From Tiliqua scincoides (taxonomy: Eukaryota; Chordata; Lepidosauria; Squamata; Scincidae): DNA of 64,000 nucleotides. Positions 53,450-64,000 of the stretch are shown piece after piece. The translations under genes and the position numbers were made by a program. How positions within the stretch are numbered: position 1 is the stretch's first letter; every line of letters starts with the position of its first letter. Location of the stretch: contig NC_089822.1 in NCBI RefSeq assembly GCF_035046505.1, forward strand, positions 108,765,307 to 108,829,306, in the 5' to 3' direction. The notes beneath the pieces are model-generated. The model was not told the origin of the DNA. It saw nothing but the letters and a program-made list of their open reading frames with translations, and did no database searches.

Positions 53450-55197
53450 ACAATACAAACCAAATTCTATGCATTCATTTTTTTTAAAAAGAAAATACAG
53501 ATCTTCCTGCAGGTATTCATTTGCATATTTTGGGTGTCAGGAATTTGAGTGCTAGGCATAGGGTAGGAAGGGTTATATGTGCCCAATGAGGAACAGCAAG
53601 TATAGCGACAAACTATGGGGTGTGGGTGCAGGGGAAGAAAGAAGAATAAGAAGGGGAAAGTGTGCCACTGGTTCATGATGTGCAGTAGGCACTACTTTGT
53701 GAGCTTTTAGTACACAACACTAAAAGGCAGTTCTTGGTAAACAGAAAAGCCTATATGCAACAGCTAACTGTGTTTGGCTGTAAGGTAGGTGGCTGAATTA
53801 CTATAAACCTACTTAGACCAGTTTCCATAATCTCAAGTATGCAAGGCATTGATCTTTACCATTCAAGGACTCCAAAAAGCGACGAGTAAAAGCAGCCCCA
53901 GCATTAGGCTGCCCTAAATTATTGCCCCACAGTCACCCAGACACTGTTCTGCTCAAGCTCTCTGTCCAAAATCATACAATGTAACTCACCGGAGAACTTC
54001 TCTTACAGAACGGTACTGCGGATCAGCCCCGGAGAGCAGCGGCTAAGCCTGCGATGGAAGAGCACTTCTGCCCCCTTTTTAGCTGATCAGCAGGTGCCAG
54101 AAAAGGCAGTATCAGAGGAGCAGAGAGCCCCCAGCATCATCTTCCTGAAGACCCACAAAACAGGCAGTAGCACAGTGCAAAATATACTTTTTCGGTTCAG
54201 CGAGCGTCGCAAGCTGACTGTGGCCTTCCCCCTCTACTCCTACCAGTTTGCCTACCCGGAGCGCTTCTCCAGGGCCTTTGTGGCGGATCTTCCCCAAGGG
54301 GCTCCCCACTTCAACTTGCTCTGCAGCCACATGAGGCTGGATGTTGGAGAAGCCCAGGCCATTATGCCTGCCCACAGTGTCTTCCTCACTATCCTCCGTG
54401 ACCCAGTGCAGACATTTGAGTCTGTCTTTCACTACTACCGCAGTGCGATACCCGCCTTCCAGCCACTAGCCAACCATTCTCAGCCACTGCTTGCCTTCCT
54501 CAAAGACTCGGCTCAGTACTACGATGCTCAGAACATCAGCAACGGGCTGGCTAAGAACCCCATGGCCTTTGACCTAGGTCTTAATGCGAGCTGGGGAGAA
54601 ACACCAAGCAGCCTGTGGCAGGGGGAGCTGGAAAGGCTCAACCACACCTTTCAGTTGGTGATGATTGCAGAGCATTTCGATGAGTCCCTGCTTCTGGCAC
54701 GAGAGCTGCTGGGCCTGGAGATGGAGGAATTGGTATATGTCAAACTGAACATCCGTCGTAAGGAGGGGAAGCCTCTGCCCAAGAGACTGGTGCAGAAGAT
54801 CCAGGCCTGGAACCGGCTTGATGTGCAGCTGTACAGGTTTTTCCACAGAGTTTTCTGGCGCAAGGTGGAGGTCTATGGCTACATGCGCATGAAGCAGGAG
54901 TTGGATGTCTTCCGAACACTGCTGCGGGAGACTGTGGCAGGGTGCCTGGAAGGAGATGCTATTGGACCAGAGGATGTGGCGGATGACTTGCAGCCCTGGC
55001 AGCCAGGCAGTGTGGTCATTCTGGGTTACAGACTGAGGCAAAACCTCACCTATGCCCAATACAGTGGCTGCTTCCGCATGGTCTTACCTGAGCTCCAGTA
55101 CCATGCCTATCTCTATTACAGGCAATATGGAAAGGACATGCGCCCTCTCCCCACCTCAAGAATAGAAAAGGTGACAGCTGAACCTTGGGAAAACTAA
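46954..55197 (+). CDS. Galactose-3-O-sulfotransferase, GAL3ST2-like, complete in two coding exons
   Basis: Exons 46954-47060 and 54009-55197 join across a GT-AG intron (GTGAGT ... TTACAG) that splits a glutamine codon; the phases match and give 431 residues, normal for the family. GAL3STs are Golgi type II proteins that move sulfate from PAPS to the 3-OH of galactose on glycans or glycolipids. Exon 1 is the anchor: a short basic N-terminus, then [20 protein letters not shown] (residues ~15-34). In exon 2, [11 protein letters not shown] (~81-91) is the 5'-phosphosulfate loop and [17 protein letters not shown] (~165-181) the 3'-phosphate-binding motif. N-glycosylation sites lie near 191, 211, 228 and 247, with NLT further on. 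[20 protein letters not shown] and [10 protein letters not shown] ... [15 protein letters not shown] resemble GAL3ST2 most, by memory, so no symbol is given. The 6.9-kb intron contains a CR1 and several miniature elements. No defect is seen. Confidence 0.9.
47442..47522. mobile_element. TTAA-flanked palindromic miniature element (81 bp)
   Basis: TTAA at both edges, with inverted arms ACCATTTCTGCCCA and TGGGCAAAAATAGG. Sister copies lie at 56022-56101 and, decayed, at about 9396-9490. TTAA target use and short arms suggest a piggyBac-type nonautonomous element. Confidence 0.65.
48366..51170 (-). mobile_element. CR1-family LINE in the sulfotransferase intron
   Basis: A minus-strand CR1 close to the copy at 30127: endonuclease piece 51119-50832 ([34 protein letters not shown]), reverse-transcriptase pieces 50378-49917 ([18 protein letters not shown]) and 49963-49607 ([34 protein letters not shown]), and the C-terminal part 49002-48540. 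The usual last ~70 bp (AAGAACATAAGAACAGCC) is missing and an (AT)n run at 48352-48365 stands in its place. The 5' part is truncated at about 51170. A 5S-derived SINE interrupts it at 48994-49133. Confidence 0.85.
48994..49133 (-). mobile_element. 5S-rRNA-derived SINE inserted in CR1
   Basis: On the minus strand, 49133-49029 is a diverged 5S rRNA (about nucleotides 16-120) that keeps the internal promoter region, including TGGTTAGTACTTGGATGGGA and the end GGGTGCTGTAGGCTT. A ~35-bp tail follows (49028-48994) with AGTCTTTCGAGAGTGAAGG and TTGCCAACC. CR1 sequence on both sides joins without a gap (CTCAAT then ACCTTTTC), and no target duplication is visible. It is a SINE, not a 5S gene: the first ~15 nt are lacking and it has a foreign tail. 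Confidence 0.85.
51171..51225. repeat. AT-rich TATATACTGTA repeats
   Basis: Short alternating repeats of TATATACTGTA type at the 5' end of the truncated CR1. Confidence 0.6.
51523..51874. mobile_element. hAT miniature transposon with exact 8-bp target duplication
   Basis: A 352-bp non-coding element with ends CAGTGTTTCTCAAACTG and GTGAGAACCACTG, flanked by ATCTATGG at 51515-51522 and 51875-51882. 8-bp duplications and these termini define nonautonomous hAT elements. It is the same family as 8149-8498. Confidence 0.9.
51883..53401. other. Sulfotransferase intron, nothing recognised
   Basis: AT-rich, no coding signal and no clear repeat. No extra coding exon is required: the two exons already match in phase. 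Confidence 0.45.
53402..53452. repeat. (CT)n(CA)n microsatellite
   Basis: About 11 CT units followed directly by about 13 CA units. Confidence 0.95.
53453..54008. other. Sulfotransferase intron end, unique sequence
   Basis: Leads to the exon 2 acceptor CTTCTCTTACAG. Nothing else is recognised. Confidence 0.45.
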
Positions 55198-55615
55198 GGG
55201 CCAATCATGCTATTTTCCTGGCTCCTCCATCTTTGTCGCAGTGGAGCATGTTGGGGTCTTCAGGCTAAAGAGCCAGGTCTGAAAAGTCAACAAGGGACAC
55301 TTTTTTCCTTCTCCAGGCTCAGGGAATAGGCAAAGGAATCCTCTGAGAATTCAACACTGACCAAGCAAAAGGGGGAAGGGATCACCATTCTTGTGATGCA
55401 GCCATGTCACATTCCTAACTCCCAAAGTCACACTTGGAAAGTTGTAAGGAGATCCAGCAAAAGTCTTTTTTCTTGGCAATGTGAAGTGATAACCAAGGGC
55501 ATCCATCTGCCTCTCCAATAGCTCTGCAGCAGTGAAGATTATTCCTTGTCCCACCCATTCTTCTGCAGGGTAAAATGAGATGTCTGTTTGCCCTAGCAGA
55601 GATGGGCAGGAGCAG
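55198..55615 (+). other. Sulfotransferase 3'UTR (extent unknown)
   Basis: Unique sequence after the stop. I see no AATAAA before the CR1 fragment at 55616, so the transcript end is undetermined. Confidence 0.4.
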
Positions 55616-55775
55616 CTAAGAACATAAGAACAGCCCCACTGGATCAGGCCATAGGCCCATCTAGTCCAGCTTCCTGTATCTCACAGTGGCCCACCAAATG
55701 CCCCAGGGAGCACACCAGGTAACAAGAGACCTCATCCTGGTGCCCTCCCTTGCATCTGGCATTCTGACATAATGC
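55616..55775 (-). mobile_element. CR1-family LINE 3' fragment
   Basis: The last ~150 bp of the element: AAGAACATAAGAACAGCCCC, CTTCCTGTATCTCACAGTGG, TGCATCTGGCATTCTGACAT. Short repeats of TCTGACATAA follow. Confidence 0.85.
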
Positions 55776-56021
55776 TATGACATAATTCTGACATAAACAT
55801 AATTCTGACAAAAGGCTGCACTGCCTTTTGTGATAGCATGGTGAAGCTTTTCAAGAGACATACTCTCAAGCCTGCAATTGGTCTCTGTTTATGCCCCTTC
55901 AGCAATGGGCTATGCTTATTGAAACTCCACCCGGTCAAGTAAAGGCCCTATCTCCCCTTACTAATTTTACACCACTTAATGGCATTGGCTTCCCTGAAAG
56001 AAGGCTGGGACTTGTATTTGC

Positions 56022-56101
56022 TTAACCCATTTTTCCCTGGCCCAAAGCGTACACATTCGGTCCTTGCTGCATATATGCAATGTGGGGCAGAAATGGCTTA
56101 C
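56022..56101. mobile_element. TTAA-flanked palindromic miniature element (80 bp)
   Basis: TTAA on the left and TTAC on the right, with arms CCCATTTTTCCCTGGCCC and GGGGCAGAAATGGC. It shares the central ACACATTCGGTCC with the inverse sequence in the copy at 47442. Confidence 0.65.
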
Positions 56102-58603
56102 AACAGTAAGCAGTATTCATTAGACAGCCCTGCTGCTAATTAGCAGAACTACCCAGGGGGTTCTATGGGAAAAAGGAATTGTATGTAGGGTCGCATACTC
56201 TTAACTTTCTTTAAGAGTATTTCAGAACTAATTTCTTGCTGCACCTTCTCCTTTTAGAGCTTGACTGCAGGGATTGGCCTCTGCAGGAACCCTTGGGCAA
56301 TGAGGGACAAAAGAATACAAAGATTTCCATCATAATCAGCTGTGTGTCAGGAAATGTTAGCAGGTTCTGCTGATCTCTTCCATGCACAAGCTACACCTGC
56401 TAAAATGATAGCTATCCTTGACTAAAAGCTTCCACACAAGGCCTCTCTGGCAGGCAGTGGGAATTCTTAACAGCAGCCATTCTTAACCCCCACCTTTTTG
56501 GCTACAGACCCTTAGGAGCTCTTCTCAGGTCCCAGGGCCCCCTGTCAAACAAAAAATCCCCTTCTCACAATTTTCTGACTGTGGCCCCCTTCAAATGTCC
56601 CAGTTCTCCCTAAGGAGGCATATGGCTTCTATTGAAAATTGCTGCTCTACATGGCTAACTGGAAAAATTTAAAGTTCTAATGAGCAGCTGGAACAGGAAC
56701 AATGAAAACTGAATTCTCATTAATGCCTCAATCCCATCCAAAGTCTTATAAGACTACTGTATATGCCACAGCTAAGCTAGTCACTCTGTCTTTAGGGAAA
56801 ATTAGTTTCCTCTGTCTCCCAAGAAGGATCCATCATGACAATGGACAGATTTACCAACCTTCGAGAGAGGAAAGCAGTCTGAAACGTGGGCAGAGTCTAC
56901 TGATGGGAGGGGAACCAGTTCACATACTCCAAAAAACAGTGAGCAGACAGCAAAAGCTTGGACAGGCAAAAGCACCCCTTCCCTGTGTGGGTGGCTCAGA
57001 AACAGCTTTATAGGCAAAACTCTTTGGCAAGGTTATATAGGCTGCATTACCTGGGTTTTGTTCATTCTAGTAAGCTGGGCCTTGATTCACATATTAATTA
57101 TTTAGCTATGTAAAACAATTTTGTGAATTACTTATTGAAAAGCAGCATATAAGTGTTCTTAATGATATACAGGGTGGACTGGATGAGCTGCAGATCCCTC
57201 TCAGGCCAGCAATTCTTGGAAAAAATGCAAGCAAGCACTGCTTTACAGAACACAGACCACTCTGGGACTGCACCTCTTCTTCAAGAGGAACTTTTATTGA
57301 CCAACAGATCTGGAAGGAGGGCTGACTTCTGGAGGAAGGAATCCTTTGCAATAGGATTCTGTGTTGCCAGCACAATCAGCCACAACAGAAGTGAGGCTGA
57401 CCACAGGCACACAAACCTGAGTTAAGAAAAGCAATCTATCATTGACAAGAGGCAGAAGAGAAAGCACCCAGTTGCAAAACCGCTTTCCCTGTGTCAGTGT
57501 AGCTTCCCCTCTGGTTGCTGCTGGAAAAAAGCTGATGAGGCAGGAGAAGAAAGGTGCTTTGGGAATGAGGGGAAGGGAAATCCAACACCAACATCCACAG
57601 TGTAAAAGTATACAAGGGGTTATTCAATTTTCTCTTGCTACAAACCTCTCACCCAGCATGGAAGCTATGGCCTAGGGAGGTCCCTGTGCAAGAGGTACTA
57701 ACCTCACCTCATTATTCACTAGATGTGCCCCCACTACTCTCACCTGCTAAGGATGGAGATTGGCCCCAATCTGTGCAGGACAATCTTCCTGCATGCTTTA
57801 AAACCATGTTGTCAATACTAATGATCAAAGTCCACTCAAGGTATCTTAAGCCAACCCATCCAGCCCACAATTGTTTTATCCCACTGCAATTCATAGTTCA
57901 GTGAAAGGATTTTGGAGTGCAGGTTCAAAGCATCCTCCAGCACAGTCCTCTTTCCTCAGTTTGACTAAAGACTCCTCTCTGCATCCCCACAATAAGTAGC
58001 AGCAAATCAAGTAGTTCCTCTCTCCCCTCTCCATGATGGCCCTAGAGGGCCCAGGTAAATCCAGTGCTAAGGGGGAGAAGCAACAGCAGAGGCAGAGGAG
58101 CAAAGAACATTAAGGTGCAGCAACAATCCCAGAGTTTAGTCTTGTCCTGAATTCAGGACTGACCACCTTTAGAGTTGGTTCAGAAGCCCTGAAATCTCAC
58201 AGCAGACAAAAACCGACTTTTAGAACCAAGACTACAACCACCCTGCCAGTTTTCCTCCCCTTGCTATTAGCTAACTAGTATAAAACAGCCTCCACTCTCA
58301 ACATGGACAGTCATTTCAGTGCTAAAATGTCCTTTTGCCCGTGTTCAGTGCAGGCCTATTCCAGTGTCATGACTTCTTTCCAGCAGCAGCCACAGATGCG
58401 GGTAGTGACCCCCAGGTAGTTCCTCTGCAGCACTCCCAGCATGAGGAGGGACAGCCATGGTGCAACAGATTAGACTGAGAAGCGTAGACTGTGACATAGA
58501 AATCTTGCTTCTCAGACCTAGGGGTATAGAGGACCCCCTTCAAGACTGCATTATCTCTATAAATAAAAATAAATATGTCAGTGATGTTGCTGCGGCCTGG
58601 AAA
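56102..58603. other. Intergenic DNA between the convergent sulfotransferase and ATG4D genes
   Basis: No gene is seen. 56470-56640 resembles a decayed hAT-like piece (CCATTCTTAACCCCCACC). The part just below 58604 should contain the ATG4D 3'UTR, but no clear polyadenylation signal was found. Confidence 0.45.
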
Positions 58604-61600
58604 TCACAAGAAGACAAATTCCTCTGCAGTGGGCTTCTTTGCCCTGCCCCGCTTGCTCGGTCGTTGAACTTGCACCGTTTGCTGGGAGAACCTGGCACAC
58701 AGCTCATCCAAGCCATATTCCTGGGCGCAGCCCTCCACAACTGAGAACATGGGGTATCTCTCCTTGGTAGCTGCAGAATTCAGAACCTGCAGCAGGCAAA
58801 AGGATGGATGGATTGAAACAAGTGACTTGGCACAGAGGTCATATAACGATAACTTCCCCTGGAACTAACAGGGTAAGAGTAAGTACTTGGTTCTGTGCTT
58901 TTCCTTCTAGCTTTGGGGAAGCAGAGGCAAACTTATAAAAACATGGAAGCATTACTGGGATCTCACATCTCATGCTGAGAGCTGGGGGAATACTGTAGCT
59001 GTGAATGGCCTGCATTGGTAGAGGATTGGCCTTGAATTTATATGCCCCTTCCAATGCTGTGATCCTATGAGTTATAACTCCTATGACTTACATGAAAAGT
59101 GGCATAAGCTCAATTTCAGATTTCTTGTCCTCATGAACCCCCAAACAAATTGGGCAATAGGAAGTTCCATCAGTAGCTTTCTTCCTTCACAGCTCTTCAT
59201 CACTGTCTTTAAAACCAGCTCCACAAGCAGAGCACAATCCTTTTTAACTAGTCCCTAACCCCCTGCCTGAATTTCCAGACAGAAATAGGAATTCTGCAAA
59301 CACACTTCCTCTTCCAACCCTAAACTGGGGACTGTGTCAAAATCATGTATTAATTCTAAGTTGTTATAATTCTTTTCTTTACAAATTCATACATGCCCAT
59401 GGCAGTGTTGGATTGACCCCAGAAAAATGAAACTTGGCTGTACTTCCTCACCTGAGTCAATTCCAAGCACAGCTGCTCAAAGTCTCTACTGTGACGGGCG
59501 TAGAAGCCAATAGTGCAGCTGGGATCCACTTTGCTGAAGGCTGTTTTCCGGGGGCAGCTGCAATGGAAGGACTGGGGAAAATGTCAAGACAGCACAGGGT
59601 GACAAAGACTTGTTAAAATATGCCAGCAGCCCATTGACAAGCCACCAGTGCAGCTGCCCCATCCTCATTCCACCCATGTAGAGGTCTGGGATCAGTCATG
59701 AGCAGAGAGATGCTCAGACACAGGGACATCTAAAAGTCAGAGCTTGCTCAGGACAGTCAAAACCTCAGGTGTCTCTGGCCTAAGGATGCCCACTGATTCG
59801 TTTAACAGTACCTCTCATTTGCAAAGGCTTTTGTTACCTTTGCTATGAGGGGAAAACACAGCACTTCTCCCCAGTGACCAAACAAGGCTGAGGGAGAATA
59901 CTTTGTTCAAAACCATGAAATGAATTCATGTCAGTGGTGCGACTCCCCACTTCCTCACAAAGCAGGAACTATGGTGAGAATAAGTAAGTGACCCTGGACA
60001 CTATTTCTCTTAGCTTAAAAACCCCTTACTTTTTCCTAGCTGCAAAAGAAAAAGCCTGGATGTTTTCAAAACCAAAACAATAGTCCACTGTGTCTTATCA
60101 GTTTTGCAATAAAAATATCCTTTTGAAAAGCTTGACTGTTTGGAGTAGGTTTATATTTAGCATTAGGTTTAGAATTACGGCTCAACAGGGATTTCCTTTT
60201 TTTTAAAGGAAAACTAGAAGTCTTAACAGCCTACCAGCTCATTTCTTGTCATTAAAGAATGTTCCAGTCAGTGCTTCTAGTGTTTGGCAGCTCTACACAG
60301 CACCATAACTAGATCATGCCTCACAACAATCCTCTCCTGATGTGTGAAAGTTTAGGAGGCACCTGGAAGTAGCAGCCACAGTCAAGGCCAAGCCTGGCAA
60401 GCTTACTGTTCTTTGGTGCAGGATAGAGATCTATGTCCTCCTCTGATGACCAGCAGTCAACACAGCTATGTCCTGGGGCTCATAACAACCCCCACTTGGT
60501 AGGGAAAGTATTTTAGCAATTTAAGCTGTAAATAACACAAGGTTAACATAGTGCAAAGATACCACTGCACCTCATTTGTTGCCCCACAATTCTGGAGCTC
60601 AAAGTGATACTGATGGATGCTCACCTCCAGGGGAAAGTTTTCCTTGGTGCTGTCCACGAAAGGTTGGCAGTAGTGGGGGTCCAGGTACAGGAGAAAGTCA
60701 TCTAAAAGGAAAGGGAAGTAGGAGGCAGAATCAGTGATGAATCCTGGGCTGCCCCATGAATGTCTGTGTGTGTCCTATTTGAAGTTGCTAAAAGAAGGGG
60801 CTATGCAACATATGACCTTACCCGTATTTTGTTCAAGGGCCAAAACAAAGTGTTCAACTAGTTTAGTCCCATCTCTCTGAATGACCATCTCCTCCTTAGC
60901 AGAGAGAGCTGCAGATTCAAAAATGGATGCTACAGTCCTACTTAATTTGTTGGGTGCTGGTCTGGGCAAATTCTTTCCATAGAAAAAGCTGGGGGGGGGG
61001 GCGGCAAGGAAGGGATTGTCCAGTCACATTCCCCATAAGCTATGGCAAATGTTCTTCAAATAGAGGAGACAAACAATCCCATATGACTATTTCACCCTTT
61101 TCCAAAGCCAAGATCTCTTCAACATTCCAACAAGGCATCACCAACTGCCCCTTCCCCCCCCCCCAGGCAGATGTTGCTAAAATAAAACAGGCAAATGACT
61201 TCAGCTACCAGGTTTAAACTGGCAGCTGGTAAGGGGAACAATGTGCTTTTAATTTCTTTATCCTCACTTGCCTAATCCCAGTTTGTGAGTTCCTTTCAGA
61301 CAAGGACCTCACTGCCGAACTTTGCAAGGCTCTCCCACAATGGCCAAATTGATCTCTCCTGTTACTATTTTGCTTGATGAACGTGCAGCCAGTCCCTCTA
61401 TAAACTGAGCTCAAAGTGGTATGTGGCTTGTGGGAGCGGGTAAAGGATGAAAGTGTATCAGCTACTGCTGGGTATTCTTACACTGTCTGGTAGGACTGGC
61501 CCCTGACACTGAACAGCTGGTGATATGACAAGAGCTGTCTTAGTGATTGAGTGAGAACAAGTGTGTTATTGCACACTGGTTTGGAAAAGTAACGAAGACT

Positions 61601-63516
61601 GCACAGGCACCTAGGTACCATGATGGAGGGCTTACACCACAACTGGTAACTTACCAAACACAACTGAGTTTCACATAAGGCATGAAATTCTGAGAACCCA
61701 GCTTCTATTTACAAAATGCAAATTTCTAGCCCTTATGACTGCCAACATGCATGAACCAATATTTTATTCATTATCAAAAATGTCAACACACTATGTTCCA
61801 TTTTGCTGCTGTTCTAATGCTAGACATTGTTTAAAATGTAGGCAACTATAGAAGTTAGCATAAAATGTAGCAACAATTTGCTGATTATGCAAAGAGTTTT
61901 GTAGCACCTTGAAGACTAAATATTTTTCAGCATAAGCTTCTACGGATGTACAACCAATCAGATGCATGATGAAGCAGACTACAGTCTGCAAAGCTTATAA
62001 TAAAATAAATATGTTAGTCTACAAGACTCTGTTTTGCTTTAACAGGCAAATATGGCTGCTGTTCCTCTGAAACTTGCTCAAGGTAGCTTATTGATGATTT
62101 ATTTCTGATACAGAGTTGGTGGTGCCTGGCTTGAGTATGAGCACACATACTCAACTTTAGACCAAAAAAAAGCAAGTAACAACCTAGCGCTTTGGGGTAT
62201 ATCTGATTTCTGATACTTAGCAAATAGGCCTGTTACTTTTACACTGTTATGAGATTTCTATTATACTCTTTTGATGTTGCTACCCTGAAAATGGCTAACA
62301 GGTTAGTTAAAAACAATAAAAACAAACATAATTAAAACACAGACATGTAAAAAGCAGGAAGTACCTTGATATCCAACAAAGTAGAGTGAGTGCCTGGGTT
62401 TTCCTCCAATGATTCCAATGCAGAAATCCAGCCTCAGAAGGTCCTGCAAGGCAAGGAGACAAGGGGGACCCTTCCGAATTTAATCATACAATGTATGACT
62501 AGCTCCCTCTCTGCCTGCACACTCAATGATGGAATGAAACCACAGAACCAAGGTAGGTTGACCTGAACAGTTCACACCAGCTGGCCACCCTCACAAACCA
62601 CTTTGAGCAGAACACACTGGCCTGAAAGCCTAAGGAGTGTATCGAAGGAGCTCAAGCAAACTTCCCTGCTATCTCCTTGGCAAAGTGCCTAGCAAAAATC
62701 ACTTGGGGGAGGTTCAAGAACCACCTGGAACAGGATTATAGGAGACTGATGAAAACTGCTCTCCTCTTGTGTGAACAGAAATGCCTTCTTCCATTTGTGG
62801 AAGAGGAACTTAGGATACAAGCCACTGCAATGTTGGCAAGCAGCTGGAATGGACAGGCTGGTGTTCAGCCAGTTAAGGTCACTGCTGTTCCTGACTTGGT
62901 TTGTTTCATGAGAGGTAGTGTCATGCTTTGGCCACACAACAGGGTACTTTCAACAGGGCAAAGGGAATTCACAGAAATGGTCTCTTCTGCAGTTCTCTTT
63001 GTTCGGTACTTTTTCACTCCACCTCACAAGGATAAAAGGCATCACCACTGTATCTCATTCACTGCATTTTACACAGGAACAGAAAGAGGCACCAGCACGG
63101 ATTCCAACCAGGAGGTGCCTGGATGTCTCTTGGAGTCCCACCATCTTGCACTCACACCCCCCCCCCCCCAATCACCTTGATACAGTCCATATAGGCAGGG
63201 TTAAAAGTTTCTCCACCCAGCCTCATGGGCACCAGGATGATGACGGCTTTCCACTCTGCACCAGCATCCTTCACAGCCCTGTCTTTATTTCTGTTAGCCA
63301 GCTTTGCCACATCCCCTTTGTACACTGAGGAGAGAGGGGAATTCAATGTTAATCCCTGAGTCCTGCTGCCCAGTCACTCCTACCATAACCCCTCAGGCTC
63401 TGAGAGCTTCCTGTGAGGACTGCTAGCTTCCCACACCCCAGTACCTTTTACCTGTACAGTCCTGAGACACATACACCACCAGACTGCCTGCTTCGGAACA
63501 ACCTTCCACAGCTTTC
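58604..63516 (-). CDS. ATG4D: ATG4D, autophagy cysteine protease, C-terminal part (six exons)
   Basis: Exons on the minus strand, in order: 63516-63452, 63324-63176, 62443-62365, 60701-60625, 59571-59452, 58786-58604, with consistent phases and GT-AG junctions; 5' exons lie beyond the window. ATG4 proteases cut LC3/GABARAP precursors and delipidate them in autophagy. Visible are [60 protein letters not shown] and [11 protein letters not shown]. The D and H of that DPH are the catalytic Asp and His; the catalytic Cys is upstream, outside the window. Then come [20 protein letters not shown] and a C-terminus ending EEFVFL, whose F-x-x-L form matches a LIR motif. The choice of D over A-C paralogs rests on the [12 protein letters not shown] region, the C-terminal tail and the position next to KRI1 as in human. 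Confidence 0.93.
61880..62035. repeat. Dispersed reptile repeat with inverted arms, in an ATG4D intron
   Basis: The left arm TTTTGTAGCACCTTGAAGAC faces the right arm GTTAGTCTACAAGACTCTG. The centre holds CAGATGCATGATGAAGCAGA and GCAAAGCTTATAATAAAATA. I recall a very common turtle/reptile dispersed repeat with the same layout, but I cannot name its class. Confidence 0.55.
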
Positions 63517-64000
63517 CTGCAGGGACAAGATGGCATATACAGGTCATTGGGACGCAGCTCTACGCAACCCTATTCTCCAGACAGGAGGTCCCCCAAATGA
63601 CCACCATAGCCTTTTTGTCCAAATGAAATGACAAGCAGGTTTCAAGCTTGCACAGCAGAAACAGCCAGCCGGCCAACAGGAGAACTTCTGTTTTTGTCTT
63701 GCTTTTGAGGGAGAGAGAGTATTGGTAGATACTGCTTCTTTTGCGACAATAGTGCAGGAGTTAAAAAAGCTGCACTGGACAGAATTTCCTTACTTCCACA
63801 TGCAAAATGAAAGCATAAACAATGAAAAAGCTCTGAGAGCAAGTACCATCCATCCCTGTACTAAAGGCTCAGAAGGCAGAGAAGATATGGGAATTGGACA
63901 AAGTTGCTCTGGTGCTCACAGGGTGGAGCCACTGCACCACGTATGGCTCCCCTCCCTTGACTAAATGATGCTGCATCAACTCCCTACAACAAAGACGGGG
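63517..64000 (-). other. ATG4D intron (part), no exon found
   Basis: The exon ending at 63516 is preceded on the minus strand by the acceptor CCCTGCAG. I found no preceding ATG4D exon up to the window edge. Confidence 0.5.

Noticed and set aside
54574-55059. 161-codon minus-strand frame
   Set aside because: Antisense shadow of the sulfotransferase exon 2.
54094-55197. Sulfotransferase as a single-exon gene starting at 54094
   Set aside because: That start is GTG, not ATG, and would lack the membrane anchor. The upstream exon with the anchor joins in phase and gives a normal family length.

Overview
The window is nuclear DNA from a vertebrate, most likely a squamate reptile. It has widely spaced split genes of amniote type. 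Its introns hold CR1 LINEs ending in TTCTTATG repeats alongside L1, L2-type and RTE-like LINEs, many hAT/pogo/TTAA-type miniature DNA transposons and a 5S-rRNA-derived SINE. That mix of LINE clades fits lizards or snakes better than birds or mammals. The species cannot be named from the sequence alone.

Four host genes can be assembled exon by exon. CDKN2D (INK4d ankyrin CDK inhibitor) is complete in two coding exons (2546-4205, +) behind a CpG-island promoter. KRI1 (ribosome-biogenesis factor) is complete in 19 coding exons (10532-40111, +). A galactose-3-O-sulfotransferase, closest by eye to GAL3ST2, is complete in two coding exons (46954-55197, +). The last six coding exons of ATG4D (autophagy cysteine protease) lie on the minus strand (63516-58604); the rest of the gene lies beyond the right edge. 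CDKN2D-KRI1-ATG4D is also the human chromosome 19p13 order. The sulfotransferase between KRI1 and ATG4D is not part of that human block as I recall it.

Layout: 1-757 CR1 tail; 853-2285 palindromic repeats, minisatellite, CpG island, minisatellite; 2546-5380 CDKN2D with its 3'UTR; 5381-10440 intergenic DNA rich in miniature transposons; 10440-40440 KRI1, whose 11.7-kb intron 14 contains an L1 invaded by an RTE-like LINE, a CR1 (itself invaded by another LINE) and a pogo-like element; 40446-41397 solo LTR; 41715-46533 pogo-like element, a long RTE-like LINE and a hAT-like element; 46954-55197 sulfotransferase, whose 6.9-kb intron carries a CR1 with a 5S-derived SINE inside it; 55198-58600 intergenic; 58604-64000 ATG4D.

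The host genes do not form a pathway: cell-cycle inhibition, 40S ribosome assembly, Golgi glycan sulfation and autophagy are simply neighbours. I found no new gene system. The most interesting signals are in the repeats: a shared 3' tail linking a 5S-SINE to its probable LINE partner, short palindromic and TTAA-flanked families, and minisatellite blocks on both sides of the CDKN2D promoter.
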